Below, in pieces: positions 32,834 to 42,770 of a DNA stretch of 64,000 bases. Source of the DNA: Amycolatopsis bartoniae (GTDB taxonomy: Bacteria; Actinomycetota; Actinomycetes; Mycobacteriales; Pseudonocardiaceae); the NCBI RefSeq assembly GCF_014191255.1, contig NZ_JACHWH010000001.1:1178001-1242000 (forward strand). The letters are read 5' to 3'. The notes below the pieces were generated by a model, which searched no databases, was not told the DNA's origin, and was given only the letters and a program-made list of their open reading frames with translations. The translations under genes were made by a program, and so were the position numbers. Position 1 is the stretch's first letter. Each line of letters begins with the position of its first letter.

Positions 32834-34066
32834 ATGAACCGCCGCCTGCTCCTCGCGCCGTTCGGGCGGGTGTTCGGCGGCGAGCTGGCGTGGGCGCTCG
32901 CGGGTTTCGTGCCGACGCTCGTGTGCACGGTGGTGCTGCTCGTCGGGCTGGTGCTCGGCACGGCGCTGTCCCCCGTGTTCCTCGGGGTGCTGCTGCTGGC
33001 CGGAGTGCTGGACGCGGTGCGCGACCTGGGCGGGCTGCACAGGCGGTGCGCGCGCAAGCTGCTCGGCGTCAGCGTCGCCGACCCGCCGGCTCCGCAGCGG
33101 GGCCTGCGAGCCCGCATCTTCGACCGGACCGGTCGGCGGACGCTCGGCTACCTCCTGGTGCGCCTCCCGCTGTCGCTCGTCGACCTCGCGGTCGCCGGGG
33201 CGCTGCTGATGTACGGGCTGCTCGCCCTGGCCTACCCGCTGTACTGGTCCGGCACGGGTGGCCGCCTGCTGCCGCTGACCGACATCCACGTCGGCGTCTG
33301 GTTCGCGACACTGCCGTTCGCGCTGGTCGGCGCGGGAATCCTGCTCGCACTGCCGTGGGTGCTGCACGGGCTGGCCAACCTCGACCGGGCGCTGGTGGTG
33401 AGCCTGCTCGGGCCGCGGAGCCTGACCGAACGCGTCCGCGACCTGGAAGAAAGCCGCGCGAACGTCATCGACGACGCCACCACCCGGCTGCGGCGGATCG
33501 AGCGCGACCTGCACGACGGCGCCCAGGCCCAGCTCGTGGCGCTGGCGATGAAACTCGGCATCGCGCAGGACGAGCTCACCCGCGAGGACGCCGACCTCGC
33601 GACGCTGCGGCGGCTGGTGTCGGCGGCGCACGGCGACGCGAAGCAGGCGTTGGTCGAGCTGCGTGACCTCGCCCGCGGCATCCGCCCGCCCGCGCTGGAC
33701 GCCGGGCTTGAGGTCGCGCTCACCACGCTCGCCGCCCGCAGCGCTGTCGACGTGCGCCTGCACGTGGACCTGTCGGAACGCCCGTCGCCCGCGCTGGAGA
33801 CCCTGCTGTACTTCAGCGCGTCGGAGCTGCTGACGAACGCGGTCAAGCACGCGCACGCGCCGGTCGTGCACGTGGAGGTGACGGCGCCCGACGGGTTCGT
33901 GCGGCTGGTCGTGTCGGACGAGGGCACCGGCGGGGCGCGGCTGTCGCCCGGCGGCGGGCTCGCGGGGGTGGCCGAACGCGTCGGCACGGTGGACGGCAGG
34001 CTGGAGATCGAAAGCCCGCCCGGTGGTCCCACGGTGATCACCGCGCGGTTACCGGTGGGGGGTTGA
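32834..34066 (+). CDS. Sensor histidine kinase (HisKA_3/NarL type)
   Basis: 410 aa from ATG 32834. The N-terminal membrane part has two helix pairs (about 20-60 and 110-185) without a large outer loop. Dimerisation/phosphoacceptor box RRIERDLHDGAQAQLVALAM has His227. A C-terminal HATPase carries the N-box LLTNAVKHAHAPVVHV and G-box GGGLAGVAERV. Such kinases sense membrane or cell-envelope state in actinobacteria. The response regulator gene begins one base after its stop. Confidence 0.93.
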   Translation: MNRRLLLAPFGRVFGGELAWALAGFVPTLVCTVVLLVGLVLGTALSPVFLGVLLLAGVLDAVRDLGGLHRRCARKLLGVSVADPPAPQRGLRARIFDRTGRRTLGYLLVRLPLSLVDLAVAGALLMYGLLALAYPLYWSGTGGRLLPLTDIHVGVWFATLPFALVGAGILLALPWVLHGLANLDRALVVSLLGPRSLTERVRDLEESRANVIDDATTRLRRIERDLHDGAQAQLVALAMKLGIAQDELTREDADLATLRRLVSAAHGDAKQALVELRDLARGIRPPALDAGLEVALTTLAARSAVDVRLHVDLSERPSPALETLLYFSASELLTNAVKHAHAPVVHVEVTAPDGFVRLVVSDEGTGGARLSPGGGLAGVAERVGTVDGRLEIESPPGGPTVITARLPVGG

Positions 34067-34067
34067 C

Positions 34068-34712
34068 ATGCGCATCGTGGTGGCGGAGGACTCGGCGATC
34101 CTGCGGGCGGGGCTGGTGGAGCTGCTCACGCTGCGGGGGCACGAGGTCGTCGCCGAGGTCAAGGACGCCGAGGCGCTGCGGCAGGCGGTACGGGAGCACC
34201 GGCCGGACGTATCCATTGTGGACATTCGGATGCCGCCGGGGTTCACCGACGAGGGGTTGCGCGCGGCACTGCAGCTGCGACGGGAGGACCGGGGCACGGC
34301 GGTGCTGTTGTTCTCCCAGTACGTCGAGACGACGTACGCCGCGGAGCTGCTCGCCGACCGCGCGGGCGGCGTGGGTTACCTGCTCAAGGACCGGGTGGCG
34401 GACGTGGCCGAGTTCCTCGACGCGCTGCGCCGGGTCGCGGCCGGGGAGACCGTGCTCGACCCGGAGGTGGTGAGCCAGCTGTTCGGCGCCACCCGCCGGT
34501 CGGACGTGCTCGGGCAGCTCACCGAGCGTGAACGGGACGTGCTCGCGTTGATGGCGGAGGGCCGGTCGAACGGCGCCATCGCGGCGAAGCTGCACCTTTC
34601 CGGCGGCTCGGTGGAGAAGTACGTCACGCGGCTGTTCGACAAGTTCGGCCTGCCACCGTCCGAAGAGGACAACCGACGCGTGCTCGCCGTGCTGCGGTAC
34701 CTGGACTCGTAA
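34068..34712 (+). CDS. LuxR/NarL-type response regulator
   Basis: 214 aa. The receiver domain has acidic pocket ED (7-8), phospho-acceptor Asp52 in VSIVDIRMPP, and a Lys in GYLLKDRV. The C-terminal LuxR helix-turn-helix reads LTERERDVLALMAEGRSNGA then IAAKLHLSGGSVEKYVTRLF. It is partner of the kinase just upstream. The regulon is unknown; the following yjbQ-like and HAD genes are close enough (12 and 20 bp) to be co-transcribed. Confidence 0.94.
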   Translation: MRIVVAEDSAILRAGLVELLTLRGHEVVAEVKDAEALRQAVREHRPDVSIVDIRMPPGFTDEGLRAALQLRREDRGTAVLLFSQYVETTYAAELLADRAGGVGYLLKDRVADVAEFLDALRRVAAGETVLDPEVVSQLFGATRRSDVLGQLTERERDVLALMAEGRSNGAIAAKLHLSGGSVEKYVTRLFDKFGLPPSEEDNRRVLAVLRYLDS

Positions 34713-34724
34713 TACGGTGGAGGT

Positions 34725-35135
34725 ATGCACTCCACCGAGATCGAGGTCCGCACCGGCCGCGAGGCCGTGGTGCACGACCTGACCAAGCAGGCCGAGTCGT
34801 TCCTCGCCGAGGCCGGCGCCGGAGACGGGCTGCTGCACGTGTTCGTGCCGCACGCCACCGCGGGACTGGCGATCCTGGAGACCGGCGCGGGCAGCGACGA
34901 CGACCTGCTGGCCGCGCTCGACGAGCTCCTGCCGCGCGACGGCCGCTGGCGCCACCAGCACGGCAGCCCCGGTCACGGGCGCGACCACGTGCTGCCCGCG
35001 CTGTTGCCGCCGTACGCGACGGTGCCCGTGCTGGGCGGGAGTCTCGCGCTCGGCACGTGGCAGTCGGTGTGCCTGGTCGACACGAACGTCGACAACCAGG
35101 TGCGGAAGGTGCGGTTCAGCTTCCTCGCGGGCTGA
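34725..35135 (+). CDS. YjbQ family protein
   Basis: 136 aa. It has the UPF0047/YjbQ pattern: LLHVFVPHATAGLAILETGA, the conserved Asp/Glu (DDDLLAALDELLP), the His-rich metal-like site HQHGSPGHGRDHVLPALLPP, and the closing LGTWQSVCLVDTNVDNQVRK. E. coli YjbQ has weak thiamine-phosphate synthase activity, but the true role of the family is not settled. Cytosolic. It sits between the two-component system and a HAD phosphatase in one run of genes. Confidence 0.85.
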   Translation: MHSTEIEVRTGREAVVHDLTKQAESFLAEAGAGDGLLHVFVPHATAGLAILETGAGSDDDLLAALDELLPRDGRWRHQHGSPGHGRDHVLPALLPPYATVPVLGGSLALGTWQSVCLVDTNVDNQVRKVRFSFLAG

Positions 35136-35155
35136 CGGTCGGTACCGTCGAGGGC

Positions 35156-35833
35156 GTGGACAAGCGACTCGTGCTGTGGGACATCGACCAGACGCTCATC
35201 GACACGCGGGGCACGGGCCGCGACTGGTACGCGCAGGTGCTCGCGGACGTGGCGGGCGTGACGATGACCGGGATGCCGGCGCTGTTCGGCCGCACGGAGC
35301 TGGCGATCACGTCGGAGGTGCTGCGGCTGCACGGCATCGAGCCGGAGCCGGACGTCGTGCGGCGGGTGTGGGCGGGGCTCGTGGCGGCGGCGGAGCGTGC
35401 GGTGACGACGTTGCCGGAGCGCGGCCTGGCGCTACCGGGCGCGGCGGCGGCGCTGGAGGCGCTCCGGGGCCGGGCGGTGCAGTCGCTGGTGACGGGCAAC
35501 CTGCGTGAGGTGGCGTGGCACAAGCTGGTGGCGTTCGGACTGCACGAGCACCTGGACTTCGAGATCGGCGGCTACGGTTCGCTGTCGGCGCACCGCCCCG
35601 ACCTGGTGGCGCACGCGGTGGCACAGGCGACGGCGCGGCACAGCCCGTTCGAGGCGGTGGTCGTCATCGGCGACACGCCGCACGACATCGACGCGGCACT
35701 CGCCCACGGCGCGACGGCGATCGCCGTGGCGACGGGCCGCTACGACGCGGAGTCCCTGCGTGAGGCCGGGGCGCACGTCGTGCTGCCAGACCTCGCCGAC
35801 ACGACGGCGGTACTGACGGCAGTGCTGGGCTGA
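35156..35833 (+). CDS. HAD-superfamily hydrolase
   Basis: 225 aa from GTG 35156. HAD motif I is LVLWDIDQTLIDT (nucleophile Asp9, Asp11), motif II LVTGNLREVAWHKL, motif III Lys in that segment, motif IV VVVIGDTPHDIDAALAHGAT. A helical cap lies between about 15 and 85, as in phosphoglycolate phosphatase/beta-phosphoglucomutase-like enzymes. The substrate cannot be deduced. Convergent with proS, 34 bp away. Confidence 0.87.
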   Translation: MDKRLVLWDIDQTLIDTRGTGRDWYAQVLADVAGVTMTGMPALFGRTELAITSEVLRLHGIEPEPDVVRRVWAGLVAAAERAVTTLPERGLALPGAAAALEALRGRAVQSLVTGNLREVAWHKLVAFGLHEHLDFEIGGYGSLSAHRPDLVAHAVAQATARHSPFEAVVVIGDTPHDIDAALAHGATAIAVATGRYDAESLREAGAHVVLPDLADTTAVLTAVLG

Positions 35834-35867
35834 ACATCCCCGGGCTGGGCCCTTCACCGGAAAACCG

Positions 35868-37619
35868 TCAGCCCCGCACCAGCTTCACCAGGCGCGCCAC
35901 GACCTCGTCCACCGGGACGTCCTCGCGGTCGCCCGTCGCGCGGTCCTTGACCTCCACCACGCCCTTCGCCAGGCCGCGGCCGACCACCAGGATCGTCGGC
36001 ACGCCGATCAGCTCCGCGTCGGCGAACTTGACGCCCGGCGTGGCCTTGCGGTCGTCCAGCAGCACCCGCACGCCCGCCGCGTCCAGCTCCGCGGCCAGCT
36101 GCTCCGCCCCCGCGAACACGCTCTCGTCCTTGCCCGCGATCACCACGTGCACGTCCGCGGGCGCCACCGCGCGCGGCCACACCAGGCCCAGCTCGTCGTG
36201 GTGCTGCTCGGCGATCGCGCCGACCAGCCGCGACACGCCGACGCCGTACGAGCCCATCGTGATCCGGATCGGCTTGGAGTCCGCGCCCAGCGCGTCCACC
36301 TCGAACGCGTCCGTGTACTTGCGGCCCAGCTGGAAGATGTGCCCGATCTCGATCCCGCGCGCGGCGACCAGCGTGCCCTGGCCGTCCGGCGACGCGTCGC
36401 CCTCGCGGACCTCCGCGGCCTCGATGGTGCCGTCCGGCGTGAAGTCGCGACCCGCGACCAGGTCCACCACGTGGTGGTCGGCCTTGTCCGCACCCGTCAC
36501 CCACGCCGTGCCGGTGACCACCCTCGGGTCGACGAGGTACCGGATTCCGTTGTCCTGCAACGCCTTCGGGCCGATGTAGCCCTTCACGAGGAAGGGGTTC
36601 GCCGCGAAGTCGGCCTCCTCCAGCAGCGCCACCTGCGCCGGCTCCAGCGACGCCTCCAGGCGCTTCTGGTCGACCTCGCGGTCACCGGGGATGCCGATGC
36701 CGAGGATCTCCCACTCCTTCGCGCCCGGCTGCCGGGTCTTCACCATGACGTTCTTGAGCGTGTCCGCCGCGGTGAAGGTGCGCCCGAGGTCGGTCTTCGT
36801 GTTCAGGTACTCCACCAGCGTGGCGATGGTCGGCGTGCCGGGAGTGTGATGCACCTGCGCCTCGGGCAGCCCCTCCAGCGACCGCGCGGGCGGCGGAGGC
36901 GTGACCACGGCCTCGACGTTGGCCGCGTAACCCGATCCGGTGCTGCGGACGTACGTGTCCTCACCCGTCTCGGCGACGGCGAGGAACTCCTCGGACGCCG
37001 AACCGCCCATCGCGCCGGACGTCGCCGCGACGATGACGTACTCCAGGCCGAGCCGGTCGAAGATCTTGATGTACGCGTCCCGGTGCAGCTGGTACGACCG
37101 CGACAGGCCCTCGTCGTCCAGGTCGAAGGAGTACGAGTCCTTCATGACGAACTCGCGCCCGCGCAGGATCCCGGCGCGGGGCCGCGCCTCGTCCCGGTAC
37201 TTGGTCTGGATCTGGTACAACACGACCGGGTAGTCCTTGTACGAGCTGTACTCACCCTTCACAGTGAGCGCGAACAGCTCCTCGTGCGTGGGTCCGAGCA
37301 GGTAGTCGGCGCCCTTGCGGTCCTTGAGCCGGAACAGGCCGTCGCCGTACTCGGTCCAGCGGCCGGTCTTCTCGTACGGCTCGCGCGGCAGCAGCGCGGG
37401 GAACTGGATCTCCTGCGCCCCGATCGCGTCCATCTCCTCGCGCACCACGGTCTCGATGTTGCGCAGCACGCGCAGGCCCAGCGGCAGCCAGGTGTACCCG
37501 CCCGGGGCGACGCGGCGGACGTAGCCGGCGCGGACCAGCAGCTTGTGGCTGGGCACTTCGGCGTCGGCCGGGTCCTCGCGCAGGGTGCGAAGGAACAGCG
37601 ACGACATCCTGGTGATCAC
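35868..37619 (-). CDS. proS: Prolyl-tRNA synthetase
   Basis: 583 aa, bacterial-type ProRS with editing (INS) domain. The class II motifs are [20 protein letters not shown], motif 2 [20 protein letters not shown] and motif 3 [19 protein letters not shown]. The INS domain spans about 225-385 ([20 protein letters not shown] and beyond). The C-terminal anticodon-binding domain contains [23 protein letters not shown] 37619 gives the usual length. It charges tRNA-Pro and can clear Ala-tRNA-Pro. No T-box leader is seen in the 111-bp gap to the divergent gene. Confidence 0.97.
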   Translation of the reverse strand: MITRMSSLFLRTLREDPADAEVPSHKLLVRAGYVRRVAPGGYTWLPLGLRVLRNIETVVREEMDAIGAQEIQFPALLPREPYEKTGRWTEYGDGLFRLKDRKGADYLLGPTHEELFALTVKGEYSSYKDYPVVLYQIQTKYRDEARPRAGILRGREFVMKDSYSFDLDDEGLSRSYQLHRDAYIKIFDRLGLEYVIVAATSGAMGGSASEEFLAVAETGEDTYVRSTGSGYAANVEAVVTPPPPARSLEGLPEAQVHHTPGTPTIATLVEYLNTKTDLGRTFTAADTLKNVMVKTRQPGAKEWEILGIGIPGDREVDQKRLEASLEPAQVALLEEADFAANPFLVKGYIGPKALQDNGIRYLVDPRVVTGTAWVTGADKADHHVVDLVAGRDFTPDGTIEAAEVREGDASPDGQGTLVAARGIEIGHIFQLGRKYTDAFEVDALGADSKPIRITMGSYGVGVSRLVGAIAEQHHDELGLVWPRAVAPADVHVVIAGKDESVFAGAEQLAAELDAAGVRVLLDDRKATPGVKFADAELIGVPTILVVGRGLAKGVVEVKDRATGDREDVPVDEVVARLVKLVRG

Positions 37620-37730
37620 TGGAGTTGCTCCTCGGGGTAGCGCACGGGCGCCGATACACGGTGTCGAACAGCGTAGTCAACCCCTGCCGGGGTGCTTCAA
37701 CCGGTTATCGCGGGGTGGTTTCCTGGGCGC

Positions 37731-38624
37731 ATGACCGCACGCGTGCTGCTGCCCTGGTCCGACCTCGCCGTGCCCGCCGAGCTGGAGGTGGCGTACTACG
37801 ACGGCACGGGCACTCCACCGGGTGACCTCGACGGCATCGAGTTCTACGTGCTGCCCTACGACGCCGGCCCCGAACCGCCCAAGCTCATCCCCCGGCTTCC
37901 GGCACTGAAGGCCGTGCAGGCGCTGTCGGCGGGCGTGGACAACCTGCTCCCGCTCATCCCGGACGGCGTGCGGCTGGCGAACGGCCGCGGCCTGCACGAC
38001 CTGAGCGTCGCCGAGCACGCGCTGGCGCTGGTCCTCGCGGCGCAGCGGGACCTGCCGCGTTGGTTCCGCCAGCAGCCGGCTGGGTCGTGGGAGCGTGAGC
38101 ACACCCGTTCCCTCGCCGACTGCCGCGTGCTGCTCGTCGGTTACGGCTCGATCGGCAGGGCCATCGAGCGCTACCTGAACGCCGGTGAGGCCGAGGTGGT
38201 GCCGGTGGCCAGTCGTGCCCGCGAGGGCGTGCACGGCATCGACGAGCTGCCGGACCTGTTGCCCACCGCCGACATCGTGATCCTGGTGCTGCCGGACAAT
38301 CCGGGCACGCGCGGGCTGATCGGCGAGCGGGAGCTGGCCGCGTTGCCGCAGGACGCGCTGGTGGTGAACGTCGGCCGCGGCACGGCGATCGACACCGACG
38401 CGCTCACCACGGCTGTGGCCGAAGGCCGGGTTCGGGCCGCGCTCGACGTGGTGGACCCGGAACCGCTGCCGTCCGATCATCCACTCTGGACACTTCCCGG
38501 TTCGATCATCACCCCGCACGTCGCCGGGGGTTCGGACTCCTTCTACCCGCGCGCGAAGCGGCTGGTCGAGGAGCAGCTGGCCCGCTTCGCGAAGGGGCAG
38601 CCGCTGGTCAACCTGGTGGGCTGA
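37731..38624 (+). CDS. D-2-hydroxyacid dehydrogenase (NAD-dependent)
   Basis: 297 aa. The NAD-binding fold LADCRVLLVGYGSIGRAIER, the catalytic Arg region (LQALSAGVDNLL at the start of the substrate lobe; VVNVGRGTAIDTDALTTAV), Glu in DVVDPEPLPSDHPL and His in IITPHVAGGSDSFY are all present. Close to phosphoglycerate/glyoxylate reductase-like proteins, but shorter than SerA and without an ACT domain. Substrate uncertain. Its stop is 1 base before the SARP regulator start, so both are probably one transcript. Confidence 0.88.
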   Translation: MTARVLLPWSDLAVPAELEVAYYDGTGTPPGDLDGIEFYVLPYDAGPEPPKLIPRLPALKAVQALSAGVDNLLPLIPDGVRLANGRGLHDLSVAEHALALVLAAQRDLPRWFRQQPAGSWEREHTRSLADCRVLLVGYGSIGRAIERYLNAGEAEVVPVASRAREGVHGIDELPDLLPTADIVILVLPDNPGTRGLIGERELAALPQDALVVNVGRGTAIDTDALTTAVAEGRVRAALDVVDPEPLPSDHPLWTLPGSIITPHVAGGSDSFYPRAKRLVEEQLARFAKGQPLVNLVG

Positions 38625-38625
38625 C

Positions 38626-41499
38626 GTGCGGTTCGGCGTCCTCGGCCCACTGGAGTCGGCAGTCCCGGTCGGCGGTCCGCGCCCGCGGGCGCTGCTGGCC
38701 CTGCTGCTGCTCGACGCTGGGCGGGTGGTGAGCTTCGAGCGGCTGGTCGACGGGTTGTACGGCGAGGAACCGCCGACGGCCAACGCGTTGCAGGCCCAGG
38801 TGTCGCGGCTGCGGCGCAAGCTGGGCGCGGACGCGATCGAGCTGCACAGCTCGGGTTACCGGCTGAACGTCGACCCGGACGACGTCGACGTGCACCGCTT
38901 CACGCAGCTCGTCCGGGAGGCGGCGCAGAGCGATCGAGCGGCTGAACTGCTTGGGGCGGCACTGGATCTGTGGCGCGGTCCGGCACTGGCCGATGTGGAC
39001 GGTCCGTTCGTCGAACCGGAGCGAGCGCGCCTGGAGGAGCTCCGGCTCACCGCGATCGAGGACCACGCGGGAGCGCGGCTGGCGCTCGGGGACGCGCCGG
39101 TCACCGAACTCCAGGACCTCGCCCGGGCGCATCCGTTGCGGGAACGGCTGCACGCCCTGCTCCTGCGCGCGCTCACCGCGTCAGGGCGACAGGCCGAAGC
39201 GCTCGCCTTGTTCGACGAAGTGCGGCGCAGGCTCGCCGACGAGCTGGGCGCCGACCCGTCGCCCGAACTCACCGCCGCCCACCTGGCCGCGTTGCGCGCC
39301 GAACCACTGAGCACCACCGCTGTTCCGGCTCAGCTGACCCGTTTCCTCGGTCGCGAGGACGAACTGACGCGCGTGGCGGAGCTGCTCGGCCGGGCCCGGC
39401 TGGTGACGCTCACCGGTCCCGGCGGTGCGGGCAAGACGCGGCTGGCGATCGAGGCCGCGGCTCGTCAGGACGCCGAGACGGCCTTTGTCGATCTGACGTC
39501 GCTGCGCGAGGTGCCGCAGGCGGTGCTCGCCGCCCTCGGTCTCCGTGAGACGTCGCTCTTCGGCGGTTCGGCCAAGATTGACCCGATCGAGCGCATCACG
39601 ACCGCGCTGACCGGTCGCCGCCTGCTGCTCGTCCTCGACAACTGCGAGCACGTCATCGAGGACACCGCCGCTTTCGTGCACCGGCTGCTCGCCGCCTGCC
39701 CGGGGCTGCGCGTGCTGGCGACGAGCCGCGAACCGCTGGCCATCACGGGCGAGGCGCTCTGCCCGCTGCCACCGCTGCGCCCGCCGGCCGCCGTCGAACT
39801 GTTCGCCGAGCGAGCCGCCGCCGTCGCTCCCGGTGTGCACCTGGACGAAACCTTGGTCGAGCGGATCTGCGCCGCGCTCGACGGCCTGCCGCTCGCGATC
39901 GAACTGGCCGCCGCGCGGTTGCGCACGCTGCCCCTGGCGGACCTGGCGTCGCGGCTGGACGACCGGTTCCGCGTGCTCTCGCGGGGCAGCCGGACGGCGG
40001 CGCCGCGGCACCGGACACTGCGTGCGGTCGTCGAGTGGAGCTGGGACCTGCTGTCCGATCCCGAACGGGAGCTGCTGCGCCGCCTGTCCGTGTTCCCCGG
40101 CGGGGTCACCGTGGAGTCCGCACGCGCCGTGTCCGATGTGGACACCGAGGAGCTGCTCACCGGTTTGGCGGACAAGTCGTTGCTGGAGGTGGCGGACGGC
40201 CGGTTCCGGATGCTGGAGACCATTCGCGCGTACTGCGCGGAGCAGCTCGGCGAACGCGAACAGGTCTGCCGGGCGCAGGCGGAGTACTTCCTCGGCCTCG
40301 CCCGCACGGCGGATCCCCGGTTGCGCGGAGCGGAGCAGCTGACGTGGCTGGCACGGCTGACGGCCGAACACGCCAACCTGCAGGCCGCGCTGCGCTGGGC
40401 GGTCGACGCCGATCCGCCGCTGGCGCTGAGGCTGGTGGGCGCGCTCACCCCGTACTGGCGGTTGCGGGGCGTGCGCGGCGAGGTCGAACCGCTGGCGCGG
40501 CGGCTGCTCGACGACGTGATCGAGGGCCTGGAAGAGGAGTACGTGCTGGCGTATCTGGCGGCCGGACCGTCCCCTGTGGACGAACACCGGCGGCGGGCGG
40601 AGGCCGTCATGGCGACGCTCGACCGGCCGTTGCGCCAGCCGTACCTCGCGGTCGGCTGGGCGTTGTTCAGCGGGCCGCCCGAGGTGAACCGGCCGCTGAC
40701 GCCGCTGGACCAGCGGATTCTGGGAAGTGACGAGCCGTGGCTGCGCGCGCTCGCCCGCTTCTCGATGAGCTACCTCGACCTGATCCGCGGTGAGCAGTCG
40801 CGCGCCGGGGACGAGTTCGCCGCGGCGCTGGGGATCTTCCGCTCGCTCGGGGACCGGTGGGGCATGGCGCAGGCGCTGGACGGGCTCGCGGCGCTGGCGG
40901 AGCTGCGGGGCTCGATGGCCGAGGCGGTCACGCTGACCGAGGAGGCGATCGAGCTGGTCGGGCAGCTCGGGGCGGTGGAGGAGCTGGCCGAGCTGTGGTG
41001 CCGGCACGGCGACCGGCTGCGGGACACGGATCCGGAGGCGGCCGCGGCGGACTACCGGCGGTCCGGGGAACTCGCGCGCCGGGCGGGCGTGCCGGCGACG
41101 CTTGCCTTGGCGTACCTGGGTTTCGGCGAACTCGCGCGGCGCCGGGGTGAGCTGGCGGAGGCGCGGCGGTGGTGCACGCGAGCGCTGGACGAGTGCGGCG
41201 CGGGCTGGCAGAGCACGACGGCCAGGTCGAAGGTGCTCAGGGCCCTCGGCCGGGTGGCGACGGATGAGGGCAGGTTCGCCGAGGCACGCACGCACCACGG
41301 CGAGTCGATCCGGATCGCGCTGCGGCAGGGCCTCCACCCGGACCTGGTGGAAGCCGCCACCGCGGCCGCGGACCTGGCCCGCCGGAGCGGTGACACCACG
41401 CTGGCCGCGCAGCTGAACCGGGCACAAGACAAGGCCCGCACCGAAGCGCGGGCCCAACCACTCACCGAGGTACTCGGCGAGCTGGCGATAATCTGGTAG
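38626..41499 (+). CDS. AfsR/SARP-type regulator with NTPase and TPR
   Basis: 957 aa from GTG 38626. An OmpR-like winged helix with GRVVSFERLVDGLYGEEPPT and VSRLRRKLGADAIELHSSGY (about 1-90) is followed by a bacterial transcriptional activation (BTAD) domain (about 95-235). A STAND/NB-ARC NTPase comes next, with Walker A GPGGAGKT near 264-271, Walker B LLLVLDNCEHVIEDT and the sensor VLATSREPLAITGEALCPLP, then a long TPR array to the end. Known: such proteins activate antibiotic or developmental genes when the NTPase is triggered. No biosynthetic cluster adjoins it, so targets are elsewhere or are the preceding dehydrogenase. Confidence 0.93.
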   Translation: MRFGVLGPLESAVPVGGPRPRALLALLLLDAGRVVSFERLVDGLYGEEPPTANALQAQVSRLRRKLGADAIELHSSGYRLNVDPDDVDVHRFTQLVREAAQSDRAAELLGAALDLWRGPALADVDGPFVEPERARLEELRLTAIEDHAGARLALGDAPVTELQDLARAHPLRERLHALLLRALTASGRQAEALALFDEVRRRLADELGADPSPELTAAHLAALRAEPLSTTAVPAQLTRFLGREDELTRVAELLGRARLVTLTGPGGAGKTRLAIEAAARQDAETAFVDLTSLREVPQAVLAALGLRETSLFGGSAKIDPIERITTALTGRRLLLVLDNCEHVIEDTAAFVHRLLAACPGLRVLATSREPLAITGEALCPLPPLRPPAAVELFAERAAAVAPGVHLDETLVERICAALDGLPLAIELAAARLRTLPLADLASRLDDRFRVLSRGSRTAAPRHRTLRAVVEWSWDLLSDPERELLRRLSVFPGGVTVESARAVSDVDTEELLTGLADKSLLEVADGRFRMLETIRAYCAEQLGEREQVCRAQAEYFLGLARTADPRLRGAEQLTWLARLTAEHANLQAALRWAVDADPPLALRLVGALTPYWRLRGVRGEVEPLARRLLDDVIEGLEEEYVLAYLAAGPSPVDEHRRRAEAVMATLDRPLRQPYLAVGWALFSGPPEVNRPLTPLDQRILGSDEPWLRALARFSMSYLDLIRGEQSRAGDEFAAALGIFRSLGDRWGMAQALDGLAALAELRGSMAEAVTLTEEAIELVGQLGAVEELAELWCRHGDRLRDTDPEAAAADYRRSGELARRAGVPATLALAYLGFGELARRRGELAEARRWCTRALDECGAGWQSTTARSKVLRALGRVATDEGRFAEARTHHGESIRIALRQGLHPDLVEAATAAADLARRSGDTTLAAQLNRAQDKARTEARAQPLTEVLGELAIIW

Positions 41500-41548
41500 A
41501 GGCGGCCACCCACCGAAGCTCGGTGAGACGGCGACGACGCAGCGCGGG

Positions 41549-41755
41549 TCAGGACGCCTCGGCGTACTCCTCCACCACGAGCGAAGCCGTGCAGTGGCAG
41601 TCGCCGTCGACTTCTTCGCAGGTCACGACGAACGTGTGCCGTACGCGGTCGAAGTCCCGGCAGCCGGGCTCGGTGCACTCGACGACCTCGTCCGTGTGCA
41701 CGAGCAGCGTGCCGTGGCAGTGGTCCAGGTCGGCAACGCAGTTGGGGCACTCCAT
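41549..41755 (-). CDS. Small Cys/His-rich hypothetical protein
   Basis: 68 aa from ATG 41755. Seven Cys and two His residues: MECPNCVADLDHCHGTLLVH, VVECTEPGCRD, TFVVTCEEVDGDCHC. The CxxC ... HCH arrangement suggests a zinc ribbon. The chain is acidic. Proteins of this length and opening recur in Pseudonocardiales, as I recall, without assigned function. Convergent with the SARP gene, 49 bp apart. Confidence 0.7.
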   Translation of the reverse strand: MECPNCVADLDHCHGTLLVHTDEVVECTEPGCRDFDRVRHTFVVTCEEVDGDCHCTASLVVEEYAEAS

Positions 41756-41820
41756 GCAGCCTTACTACCACCCCACCCGCCCGCAACCGGGGAGGGGGCC
41801 CGGCGTGTCGCGCGAAAGAT

Positions 41821-42702
41821 TCAGGCGCTCTTCGGGGAACGCCTGGCCGCGGGCTTCTTCGCCGCCGTCGTCTTGCTCCCCGCCGTCCGGCCCGTGGCTC
41901 CCGTCTTGCGCGCTGCCGGTTTGCGGGACTTCTTCGCCTCCGACACGCTCGCCTCCAGCGCCGCCATGAGGTCCACGACGTCCGATTTGACCGTCTTCTT
42001 CCGCGGCTTCCGCGTGTCCTCCCCCGCGACCTTCGCCTCGATCACCGCTTCGAGTGCTTCGCGGTAACTGTCGGTGTACTTGTCCGGGTCGAACACCGGC
42101 TCGGTGAGCGAGTCGATGAGCGAACCGGCCATCGTCAACTCCTGCGGCCGGATCTGCGGCAGGTCGTCGTCGAGGAACCCGAAGTCCGGGCGGCGGACCT
42201 CGTCCGGCCACAGCATCGTGGTCATCACCAGCACGTCCGCGTGCACCCGCAGCAACGCGAGCGACTCCCGCTGGCGCAGCGCGACCTTCGCGATCGCCAC
42301 GTTCTGGGACTTCTGCAGCGCGTCCCGCAGCAACACGTACGGCTTGATCGCGGCCTTCTGCGGCTCCAGGTAGTAGTGCCGGTCGTAGTGCAGCGGATCG
42401 ATCGCCTCCAGCGGCACGAACTCCAGCACGTCGATCACCCGCGAGCTGGCCAGCGGCAGGCCGTCGAGGTCCTCGTCGGTGAGCACGACCATCTCGCCGT
42501 CGTCGAGCTCGTAGCCCTTCGCGATCTCCGCGTACGGCACCTCGACGCCCTCGATCGAGCAGAACCGCTTGTACTGGATGCGCCCGCCGTCACTCTCGTG
42601 CACCTGGCGCAGGGACACGTTCTTGTTCTCGGTCGCGGCGTACAGCTGGATCGGGATCGTGACCAGACCGAACGACACGGAGCCCTTCCACATCGAGCGC
42701 AT
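41821..42702 (-). CDS. ku: Non-homologous end-joining protein Ku
   Basis: 293 aa from ATG 42702 (MRSMWKGSVSFGLVTIPIQL); the frame runs much further upstream without Ku features. The ring-forming core contains YAATENKNVSLRQVHESDGG, YKRFCSIEGVEVPYAEIAKG, YYLEPQKAAIKPYVLLRDAL and LTMAGSLIDSL. After about residue 250 the tail is Lys/Ala/Arg-rich, as in actinobacterial Ku with extended DNA-binding tails. It binds double-strand ends and recruits LigD, which is not in this window. It lies 68 bp behind the TetR gene on the same strand. Confidence 0.95.
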   Translation of the reverse strand: MRSMWKGSVSFGLVTIPIQLYAATENKNVSLRQVHESDGGRIQYKRFCSIEGVEVPYAEIAKGYELDDGEMVVLTDEDLDGLPLASSRVIDVLEFVPLEAIDPLHYDRHYYLEPQKAAIKPYVLLRDALQKSQNVAIAKVALRQRESLALLRVHADVLVMTTMLWPDEVRRPDFGFLDDDLPQIRPQELTMAGSLIDSLTEPVFDPDKYTDSYREALEAVIEAKVAGEDTRKPRKKTVKSDVVDLMAALEASVSEAKKSRKPAARKTGATGRTAGSKTTAAKKPAARRSPKSA

Positions 42703-42770
42703 CGCAGGTGCCCTCCCGCAAGTGGCGACAAAATCCCTGGTCACACCGTACGCGGGGAAGCGCTCGCCGA

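Noticed and set aside
37620..37730. T-box leader of proS
   Set aside because: The gap is only 111 bp, shared with a divergent gene, and shows no T-box sequence or antiterminator.
38626..41499. A secondary-metabolite gene cluster marked by the SARP regulator
   Set aside because: No polyketide, peptide or terpene synthase genes lie anywhere in the window.
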